Source: an uncultured Anaerotignum sp. (GTDB lineage Bacteria; Bacillota; Clostridia; Lachnospirales; Anaerotignaceae). From it: a DNA stretch of 8,533 nucleotides. The DNA lies in NCBI RefSeq assembly GCF_905212195.1, contig NZ_CAJMDQ010000086.1, positions 1 through 8,533 of the forward strand, read 5' to 3'. A model generated the notes under the pieces. That model ran no database searches and had not been told where the DNA came from. It worked only from the letters and a program-made list of their open reading frames with translations. Every line of letters begins with the position of its first letter. Position 1 is the first letter of the stretch. Of this stretch, positions 1 through 5,061 are shown one piece after another. The position numbers and the translations under genes are program-made.

Positions 1-2
1 TG

Positions 3-65
3 AATCCTATATTAGATGATTTTAACTCTTTCAGAAATCTGCCATTTGGATACAAATTAAACTGA
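3..65 (+). CDS. Possible 3' end of a gene entering from the left (partial)
   Basis: An open frame runs from the window edge through 20 codons to a TGA at 63-65, giving a C-terminal peptide NPILDDFNSFRNLPFGYKLN. The other two + strand frames close within the first six codons. A stem-loop with a T-run (112-149) follows 47 bases later, as expected downstream of a gene end. Twenty codons cannot identify a family, and an open frame this short can arise by chance. I do not recognise the product. Confidence 0.25.
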   Translation, partial: NPILDDFNSFRNLPFGYKLN

Positions 66-111
66 ATTTATTTGTAAGACAAAAGCAGTATCATAAGATT
101 TTCAGCCTTCC

Positions 112-149
112 AAAAAAGGCAATGAGAAATTTCTTCTCAATGCCTTTTT
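112..149. terminator. Bidirectional stem-loop terminator
   Basis: The arm at 118-128 pairs with 134-144 (10 of 11 pairs, with one A-A mismatch at 122/140) around a 5-base loop. An A-run (112-117) and a T-run (145-149) flank the stem, so it could act on either strand. It most simply ends + strand transcription coming from the left edge of the window. Confidence 0.75.
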
Positions 150-528
150 CCTTTTCCATTACTCATAGAATTTTTACATAAATTCAATTACGTAAATTTA
201 TTTTATTTTTTTCTTTCTGAATCGTCAATATTTTTCATGCAAATTTAACGCATAATTTACACCGAATTCCATTCTATCCATCTATATATAAATGAATTTC
301 TTTTTCTTAAAATCATGTCCTTTCATAAAATATCCATACTATGATCAATCATATCTTACATGGAACTTATGCCACATTTTATCGCCTATTATAAGGTAGA
401 AACACGTTTACCATATTTCTATGTAAAGCCCCTTACAAGCCCATATAAAGCATTATATCCCTATTGGGCAAATTCTCTCCCACTCATATATTTTCAGCCC
501 CTCAAAGCCCAATTTTCAAGTCAAATAC

Positions 529-561
529 AAAAGGCAGTGAGCACGCACCTCACTGCCTTTT
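529..561. terminator. Terminator at the end of the shikimate operon
   Basis: A perfect 13-base-pair stem (529-541 with 549-561, core GGCAGTGAG) has a 7-base loop CACGCAC. Four A:T pairs at the base supply U-runs on both strands. It lies about 175 bases beyond the stop of the last operon gene on the minus strand. I see no better terminator closer to that stop, so it probably ends the four-gene transcript while also blocking + strand transcription. Confidence 0.8.
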
Positions 562-735
562 TACTGTTTTCATCAAACAGCATTACATTTCATTTATAAT
601 TTGGGATTAGGAGTTTTTTAAATCACAAGCAATAACGTTCAAATTGTTTGTGTCAGCCTTTCAGCTAGGAGTAATATTTTTTGTTTACACGTTCTATCAT
701 AAATTGCCGATTTATGAGTTTGTTGAAACAAATGA

Positions 736-1608
736 TTATTTGAAGAAAAGTTCGTACACTTCGTCTGTGGGCATATCTTCCCCAGTGAACAGTTTAAATG
801 CAGCAGCGCCCTGCCACAGCAGCATGCCGATACCGCCTACAGCAACTTTGCAGCCAGCAGCTTTTGCATCCTGCACGAATTTTGTTTCCTTAGGATTGTA
901 AACAACATCTGCTACAATCAGGTCAGGACGGAATACGGAAGTGTCTTCAATGAGAGACTGACCGTCCAGAGGTTTCATACCAACTTTTGTTGCATTAACC
1001 AAAATATCGCTGTCTTTGATTTCAGCATACAGTTTTTCTGTATCTTCCAGAGGATATACGTTTACATCGCATTCCGGCAGCATTTCTTTGATTTTTGCTT
1101 TGGTATGTTCTGCATTTGCGTAGAATTCGTCAGCTCTGTTGAAGATGGAAATTTTTGCAGCACCATCCAGAGCGGACTGCACCTGAACTGCGGTTGCAGC
1201 GCCGCCAGCACCCATAATGGTCATTTTTTTGCCTTTGACGTCTACACCATTTTCTTTCAGGTTTCTAACAAAGCCCATGCCATCTGTGTTGTTACCGTAA
1301 AGTTTGCCGTCTTTGACAACAACTGTGTTGCATGCACCAATGAGTTTTGCTGCATCAGACAGTTCGTCAACCAGTTCAGCTACTTTTGTTTTGCAGGGCA
1401 TTGTTACGTTAAAGCCTTTGCAGCCCAGAACACGCAGAGCCTGTACAGCTTCTTCTGTTTTTTCCAGAGGAATGTCATAAGCCAGGTATGCATAATCCAG
1501 ACCTGTTTTCTGGAAGCTGTAGTTGTACATTGCTGGAGAACCGGAATGTCCTACAGGTGTACCAATCAAACAAAACATACCTGTTCTGCCGCTAATTCTT
1601 CTTTCCAT
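736..1608 (-). CDS. aroE: Shikimate/quinate dehydrogenase, YdiB-type AroE paralogue
   Basis: This is a 290-residue NAD(P)-dependent dehydrogenase interconverting shikimate and 3-dehydroshikimate, and probably quinate and 3-dehydroquinate. The substrate domain shows HSGSP (Ser22, Ser24), NVTMPCK with catalytic Lys73, Asn94 in GACNT, and Asp109 in NNTDG. The cofactor domain has GAGGAA at 133-138. After strand 2 it reads NRADEF (157-162) instead of the NRTxxRA of NADP-specific biosynthetic AroE. An Asp here (Asp160) is typical of YdiB, which also accepts NAD. The C-terminal stretch TKVGMKPL through GMLLWQGA also resembles YdiB strongly, which points to a catabolic or salvage paralogue (inference). 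It is the last gene of the operon, 36 bases after the ABM gene. The ATG at 1608 follows AAGGAGG with a 9-base spacer. A second, out-of-frame ATG lies at 1613. The family call is secure; substrate and cofactor preference are not. Confidence 0.93.
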   Translation of the reverse strand: MERRISGRTGMFCLIGTPVGHSGSPAMYNYSFQKTGLDYAYLAYDIPLEKTEEAVQALRVLGCKGFNVTMPCKTKVAELVDELSDAAKLIGACNTVVVKDGKLYGNNTDGMGFVRNLKENGVDVKGKKMTIMGAGGAATAVQVQSALDGAAKISIFNRADEFYANAEHTKAKIKEMLPECDVNVYPLEDTEKLYAEIKDSDILVNATKVGMKPLDGQSLIEDTSVFRPDLIVADVVYNPKETKFVQDAKAAGCKVAVGGIGMLLWQGAAAFKLFTGEDMPTDEVYELFFK

Positions 1609-1644
1609 GTCATGTAACCTCCTTACATTTATTACGTCTAATGA

Positions 1645-1932
1645 TTATTCCACCACTGTGCATGTGCTCAATTCAGAGGGTTTCACTCTCAGTGCACCCA
1701 ACTGTGGCACAATTGTCTGAAAATAATCTGTCCCGCGGTGAAATTCTACCGCTTTCTCGTCTTTGTATTTTTCGATAAAGAAATATACCTGTTCATCATT
1801 TTGATCCGCTACCAGATCGTAATAGAGACAGCCTTCTTCCTGTCTGGTATTTTCAATCATTTTTTTTGCCAGCTCTACAAATTCCTGCTGTTTCCCTTCC
1901 TGAACGGTGTTTTTCGCGATCAGTAAAATCAT
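1645..1932 (-). CDS. Small ABM-domain protein (quinol monooxygenase-like, YgiN/LsrG type)
   Basis: This is a 95-residue cytosolic protein of the antibiotic-biosynthesis-monooxygenase (dimeric ferredoxin-like) family. Recognisable family features are the opening strand MILLIAKNTVQEGK, the helix, the EEGCLYYDLVAD stretch (about 33-44), the strand ending in FIEKYKD, and the FHRGTDYF helix with the usual His. Characterised relatives include quinol monooxygenases (YgiN), an isomerase (LsrG) and heme-degrading enzymes, so chemistry cannot be assigned from sequence. Its place between a 3-dehydroshikimate dehydratase-like gene (15 bases upstream) and a shikimate dehydrogenase suggests it acts on a cyclohexene or catechol intermediate (inference). 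An upstream in-frame GTG at 1941 overlaps the AGGAGG Shine-Dalgarno, so I chose the ATG at 1932. An O2-using role would be surprising if the host is a strict anaerobe. Confidence 0.85.
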   Translation of the reverse strand: MILLIAKNTVQEGKQQEFVELAKKMIENTRQEEGCLYYDLVADQNDEQVYFFIEKYKDEKAVEFHRGTDYFQTIVPQLGALRVKPSELSTCTVVE

Positions 1933-1940
1933 GAAGCGCA

Positions 1941-1946
1941 CCTCCT
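1941..1946 (-). promoter_or_regulatory. Ribosome binding site that fixes the ABM gene start
   Basis: AGGAGG on the minus strand lies 8 bases before the ATG at 1932. The in-frame GTG at 1941 begins inside this motif and therefore cannot be the start it serves. The site sits in the 15-base gap after the stop of the TIM-barrel gene, as in a tightly spaced operon. Confidence 0.8.
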
Positions 1947-1947
1947 A

Positions 1948-2796
1948 TTATTTTTCAGGCATTGCTTCAGGCCATGCTTCAGCCAGAACTTTTACAGTGT
2001 TGTCGAAGTTGTATTTTGCAGCTTCTGCTACGCCTTTTGCCAGAATTGCATCGCTGATAACTTCAACGCCCATTGCTTTGGGTTCTACGCCTTTTTCTCT
2101 CAGCATACGGCAGAATGCAGCTGTGTCGCCATAGCCTGTGCCGGGAGCCAGTCTGTCATGCATGGATTCGTCACGCAGAATGGATTTTGCATAAGCTCTG
2201 TCATGTACGTCGTTGATCTGAACAGCAACGATTTTGTCAGCAGGGATATCTTCCAGCAGAGCCAGATCGATGGGCTGATTTGCTCTTACCCAGTGCCATG
2301 TATCCAGAATCAGTTTTGCATTGTCGCAGCCGCTGCCTTTTACAACTGCCCAAGCTTTTTTGATATCGGGCAGACCGCTGTAAGGCATGGGTTCTACACC
2401 GATTGTGTATTTACCAGCTCTGTGGCACAGTTCTTTCAGTTTCTGTGCTGTATGTTCTACGGAGTAGTTTTCCATCAGACCACAGTTGATGTGATTTACG
2501 CCAAACAGTGCGCACATATGGAAGCACATCTGTTCTTTGTATTTCTGTTCGTAAGAACGAACATCATCAGCCCACTGTACGATGTATTCTACTTCTGTTA
2601 CTTTCATATCGTATTTTTTCAGAATGTTCAGAATGTCTTCATCGAACAGACCTTCGTTCAGTGCATCTACATAAGTTTCAGCACGCAGACCAATGCCTTC
2701 AAAGCCAGCTTCTTTTGCAGCTTTTACTCTTTCTTCGAATGTGCACTGATCGCCCAGTGTCCAAGAGCTTACTGTGATAGGGAATTTTTTAGACAT
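1948..2796 (-). CDS. TIM-barrel sugar-phosphate isomerase/epimerase family; candidate 3-dehydroshikimate dehydratase
   Basis: This is a 282-residue protein of the xylose isomerase-like / AP endonuclease 2 fold. The expected divalent-metal ligands are visible at the barrel strand ends: Glu135 (VEPMPY), Asp165 and His168 (LDTWHW), Gln193 (VQINDVHDR) and Glu245 (GVEVISD). This is the Glu-Asp/His-Gln-Glu set known in the family, including the QuiC/AsbF-type 3-dehydroshikimate dehydratases that make protocatechuate. Other members are hydroxypyruvate isomerases and inosose dehydratases, which share the ligands, so the residues alone do not settle the substrate. The neighbouring shikimate dehydrogenase and shikimate kinase favour 3-dehydroshikimate (inference). 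It has no fused C-terminal dioxygenase-like domain of the kind seen in Pseudomonas QuiC. The ATG at 2796 follows AAGGAGG with a long 10-base spacer. A 4-codon out-of-frame reading frame begins at 2803. It is second in the operon, 40 bases after the fusion gene. Confidence 0.85.
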   Translation of the reverse strand: MSKKFPITVSSWTLGDQCTFEERVKAAKEAGFEGIGLRAETYVDALNEGLFDEDILNILKKYDMKVTEVEYIVQWADDVRSYEQKYKEQMCFHMCALFGVNHINCGLMENYSVEHTAQKLKELCHRAGKYTIGVEPMPYSGLPDIKKAWAVVKGSGCDNAKLILDTWHWVRANQPIDLALLEDIPADKIVAVQINDVHDRAYAKSILRDESMHDRLAPGTGYGDTAAFCRMLREKGVEPKAMGVEVISDAILAKGVAEAAKYNFDNTVKVLAEAWPEAMPEK

Positions 2797-2836
2797 AATT
2801 CATGTTCCTCCTTAAATATTGCATTTCATTGATTGC

Positions 2837-3637
2837 TTATTTTATATTTTGCAGTGAAGAAAGCTTTTGCAGCAGTTCTTCACAAATTTCTACAATGTCT
2901 TTCTCTGTTGTATCGATGCAGATGTCCGCAGCTGCTTCATATTTTTCTCTGCGGCTTTCCATCAGATCGCGGATGAAATCTACACGCATATTTCCGTTAA
3001 GCAGCGGGCGTTCTGTGCTGTCTTTGACTCTGTCAAAAATCGCTTCCGGTGTTGCTGTCAGCCACACCACATAACCGCTTTTTTTCATCAAAGCCACATT
3101 TTTTTCTCTCAGAGGCACACCGCCGCCGCAGGAAACCACCACATGTCTTTTTTCCTGCAAAGAAATCAGCGTATTGCTTTCACAGTTTCGGAAATATTCC
3201 TCACCATGTACCGCAAAAATATCTTTGATGGACATACCTTCTTTTTTCTGGATATAGGCATCCATCTCCATGACTTCCATGGCAAGCAGATTTCCCAGAC
3301 AAGCGGAAACCGTTGTCTTGCCGGCACCCATAAAACCAATCAGCAAAATATTTTTTTCGAAAAGTTCTTTTGCCTGTATCCGCTTACTGTTTTCGATGAT
3401 TCCTTCGAAAATATGTAAAATTTCATGACGAAATACGGAATCCTTGGTGCTGTGCTTGACTGCGTCCAGCTGCTTCTTTTCCTGTTCCGGCTGCAATACC
3501 GGAATGCCATATTCTCTTTTGTATGCGATGATTTCTTTGATACATGCCATTCTGGTTTTTAAAGCTTCCGTAATGGCTGCATCACATTGCGCGATGGTAT
3601 CACGCAATTGTTCCAATTTGTCTTTTTCCTGTTCCAT
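2837..3637 (-). CDS. aroK: Chorismate mutase (AroQ-type) - shikimate kinase fusion
   Basis: This is a 266-residue two-domain protein. Residues about 8-90 are an all-helical AroQ-type chorismate mutase: Arg12, Arg29, Lys40, Glu53, Ser84 and Gln88 match the E. coli active-site residues R11, R28, K39, E52, S84 and Q88. The positions of E. coli D48 and R51 are Gln49 and Gln52 here, so mutase activity may be weak or altered. Residues about 96-266 are a shikimate kinase with Walker A GFMGAGKTT (101-109), substrate residues Asp126, Arg150 (GEEYFR) and Gly171-173 (CGGG), lid ERPLL with Arg210, and RREKY at 229-233. The kinase domain looks fully active, making shikimate 3-phosphate from shikimate and ATP. 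A TTG at 3664 opens the frame, but GGGAGG sits just before the ATG at 3637, so I start there. It is the first gene of the operon, divergent from the LysR gene. Confidence 0.92.
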   Translation of the reverse strand: MEQEKDKLEQLRDTIAQCDAAITEALKTRMACIKEIIAYKREYGIPVLQPEQEKKQLDAVKHSTKDSVFRHEILHIFEGIIENSKRIQAKELFEKNILLIGFMGAGKTTVSACLGNLLAMEVMEMDAYIQKKEGMSIKDIFAVHGEEYFRNCESNTLISLQEKRHVVVSCGGGVPLREKNVALMKKSGYVVWLTATPEAIFDRVKDSTERPLLNGNMRVDFIRDLMESRREKYEAAADICIDTTEKDIVEICEELLQKLSSLQNIK

Positions 3638-3643
3638 TCGATT

Positions 3644-3649
3644 CCTCCC
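3644..3649 (-). promoter_or_regulatory. Ribosome binding site that fixes the mutase-kinase start
   Basis: GGGAGG on the minus strand is followed by 6 bases and then the ATG at 3637. The longer frame from a TTG at 3664 would translate through this motif and add nine residues with no counterpart in AroQ proteins, so the shorter start is preferred. Confidence 0.8.
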
Positions 3650-3755
3650 TTCAAGGGTTATCAATCATGTTTTACAAGACTGGGTTTGTCCTTTTCACAC
3701 ACTAAGTGTACGACAATTTTATGATAAATTCTAATTGATTGTTTTTGTGTTTTAA

Positions 3756-3784
3756 TAGACAATATTTATCTAATATAGTATACT
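3756..3784 (+). promoter_or_regulatory. Predicted sigma-70-type promoter of the LysR gene
   Basis: A -35 match TAGACA (3756-3761, 5 of 6 to TTGACA) and a -10 TATACT (3779-3784, 5 of 6 to TATAAT) are separated by 17 bases. The start codon follows about 45 bases downstream at 3829. The -35 box lies inside the dyad at 3756-3772, consistent with negative autoregulation, which is common in this regulator family (inference). Confidence 0.6.
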
Positions 3785-3815
3785 GAGTTTAGAAAACAAA
3801 ACGGATTTGAAACAG

Positions 3816-3823
3816 AAAGGTGA
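3816..3823 (+). promoter_or_regulatory. Ribosome binding site that fixes the LysR gene start
   Basis: AAAGGTGA lies 5 bases before the ATG at 3829. An in-frame GTG at 3820 falls within the motif and would add only three residues, so the ATG giving the usual MNLYHLRYF opening is chosen. Confidence 0.65.
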
Positions 3824-3828
3824 GCGAC

Positions 3829-4710
3829 ATGAATTTATATCATTTACGGTATTTTATGGTATTGGCTGAGATGCAGCATTTTCGGAAAGCATCAGAAAAA
3901 CTTTGTATTACCCAGCCTAGCTTAAGTCATGCTATTTCCCAATTGGAGTCAGAACTTGGGGTATCCCTTTTTGACCGTCAGTCACGTTCATCCGTTTTGA
4001 CAAAGGAAGGACGTCAGTTTCTGGATTACGTGCAGAGATCTCTTTCCATACTGGATGACGGCGTATCTGTCATGCAGAAGGCGTCCAAGGGCGAAGGCAT
4101 CATCAAACTTGGATTTTTGCGTACATTGGGCACTTCTTTCGTACCGGAAGTTGCCGCATCTTTTTTGGAAACAAAGCCGGATAAATCCATCCAATTCGAA
4201 TTTTTCTCTGGAATCACCAGTTCTCTGCTGGATGGCCTGAAACAGGACAAGTACGACGTTGTATTCTGTACCAAGATCGATCAGGAAGTAGATATTGATT
4301 TTACACCCGTGGAAAAACAGGATTTGGTGCTGATTGTTCCCAGAAATCACCCCTTGGCAAATCATCACAGCATTGACCTTTCGGAAACACTGCCCTATCC
4401 GCAGGTTTATTTTTCCAAAGGCTCTGGACTTCGTTCCATCATTGACAAACTCTTTGAAAAAATCGACGGAAAGCCTACCATTGCCTATGAAATCGAGGAA
4501 GACGAAGTTGTTGCAGGTCTGGTATCCAAAGGCTTCGGCATCGCTGTTGTGCCCTATATGGAGCAGCTTCTGCGGCTGAATGTAAAGATTATTCAGATTT
4601 CTTCCCCTGCATGGGAAAGAAATTTCCATATGGCTACACTGAAAAACAAATACCTCTCCCCTGTTGTACAGGAATTTCGTGAATTTGTTTCCAAGAATTA
4701 TCCTAAATAA
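3829..4710 (+). CDS. LysR-type transcriptional regulator
   Basis: This is a 293-residue DNA-binding regulator of typical family length. Residues about 1-60 form the winged helix-turn-helix: MNLYHLRYF, then HFRKASEKLCITQPSLSHAISQ (17-38) and LESELGVSLFDR (39-50), a textbook LysR signature. Residues about 90-290 are the periplasmic-binding-protein-like effector domain, which includes GLVSKGFGIAVVP before the end, as is usual. It is transcribed away from the four-gene shikimate operon, so that operon is the most likely target and a shikimate-pathway intermediate the most likely co-inducer. This matches the known QuiR arrangement in Listeria by analogy only. It also converges on the ene-reductase gene, with which it shares a terminator. 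I cannot tell whether it regulates that gene too. The effector is unproven. Confidence 0.95.
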   Translation: MNLYHLRYFMVLAEMQHFRKASEKLCITQPSLSHAISQLESELGVSLFDRQSRSSVLTKEGRQFLDYVQRSLSILDDGVSVMQKASKGEGIIKLGFLRTLGTSFVPEVAASFLETKPDKSIQFEFFSGITSSLLDGLKQDKYDVVFCTKIDQEVDIDFTPVEKQDLVLIVPRNHPLANHHSIDLSETLPYPQVYFSKGSGLRSIIDKLFEKIDGKPTIAYEIEEDEVVAGLVSKGFGIAVVPYMEQLLRLNVKIIQISSPAWERNFHMATLKNKYLSPVVQEFREFVSKNYPK

Positions 4711-5061
4711 ATTCTGGATTGTGTATTACATATAAAGAAATTTATCAATTCAGAAATAGAATCTATGGAAATATGCTTTTTTTGATGATGGAAAATCACA
4801 TGTATCATTGCAAATGGCTCGATGCGTTTCCTTTTACACGGTCATTAAAAAACTTTACAGCATATTATAAATACTGTTTATCATTCTAAAAAAACAAAAC
4901 AGGTGCAGCTTACATATTCTGTATGCTGCACCTGTTTTTTATGGAATATTTTAATGGAATATTAAATGGAAATCCTGACAAACATTTTTTGACGAAAAAT
5001 TGTTTTTGTGGAATCACATATCTCTGTGATATCTTTTTATCTTTTGTACTTTTGTGATATT
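4711..5061. other. Convergent AT-rich gap with one strong terminator
   Basis: This gap of about 350 bases lies between the 3' ends of the LysR gene and the ene-reductase gene. It holds the bidirectional terminator at 4887-4940, a smaller hairpin ATCACA-TGTGAT (5013-5018 with 5025-5030), and the first copy of a short direct repeat whose second copy covers the reductase stop codon (5025-5042 and 5053-5067). I see no gene here. Open frames crossing the terminator have no ribosome binding site. Confidence 0.6.
4887..4940. terminator. Strong bidirectional terminator shared by convergent genes
   Basis: A 14-base-pair perfect stem (4896-4909 with 4925-4938, core CAGGTGCAGC) continues after one T-T mismatch with four more pairs (4911-4914 with 4920-4923), closing a 5-base loop. 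A-rich sequence precedes it and six Ts end it (4935-4940), so it has U-runs in both directions. It serves the LysR gene from the left and the ene-reductase gene from the right. Confidence 0.9.

Larger units (their letters stand above)
66..735. other. AT-rich non-coding gap with two terminators
   Basis: This gap lies between the possible gene end at 65 and the stop of the dehydrogenase gene at 736. It is strongly AT-rich. It contains two stem-loop terminators (112-149, 529-561), an 8-base palindrome TTACGTAA at 188-195 inside a wider dyad (178-184 with 195-201), and an imperfect direct repeat of about 17 bases (427-444 and 496-512). An open frame at 360-599 has no ribosome binding site and runs through the second terminator, so I do not call it. 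I see no RNA gene with confidence. Confidence 0.6.
3638..3828. promoter_or_regulatory. Divergent control region between the operon and the LysR gene
   Basis: These 191 AT-rich bases separate two divergent transcription units, the classical location for LysR-type operators. Visible elements are an 11-base palindrome ACACTAAGTGT (3699-3709), a 7-base inverted pair GATAAAT / ATTTATC (3723-3729 and 3764-3770), and an imperfect dyad TAGACAATATTTATCTA (3756-3772) overlapping the likely regulator promoter. For the minus-strand operon I see only weak promoter matches, for example TTAGAA (3729-3734), an 18-base spacer and TACACT (3705-3710). That would fit a promoter needing an activator. Which dyad binds the regulator is unknown. 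Confidence 0.6.

Noticed and set aside
360..599. 79-codon open frame in the left non-coding gap
   Set aside because: It has no Shine-Dalgarno, no recognisable motif, and runs straight through a perfect terminator stem (529-561).
626..650. Weak inverted repeat (CAAGCAAT / ATTGTTTG) just downstream of the dehydrogenase gene
   Set aside because: Arms are only 8 bases with a G-T pair and a 9-base loop and no following T-run on the minus strand, so it is too weak to call the operon terminator.
644..901. 85-codon + strand frame overlapping the end of the dehydrogenase gene
   Set aside because: Most of it is antisense to the conserved C-terminal part of the dehydrogenase, and it lacks a ribosome binding site.
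2158..2832. 224-codon + strand frame opposite the TIM-barrel gene
   Set aside because: It is antisense to a gene with all metal ligands in place; the translation is rich in Phe, Cys and His with no family features.
3637..3664. Longer TTG start for the mutase-kinase fusion
   Set aside because: The extension encodes the Shine-Dalgarno of the ATG at 3637, and the extra nine residues have no counterpart in AroQ proteins.
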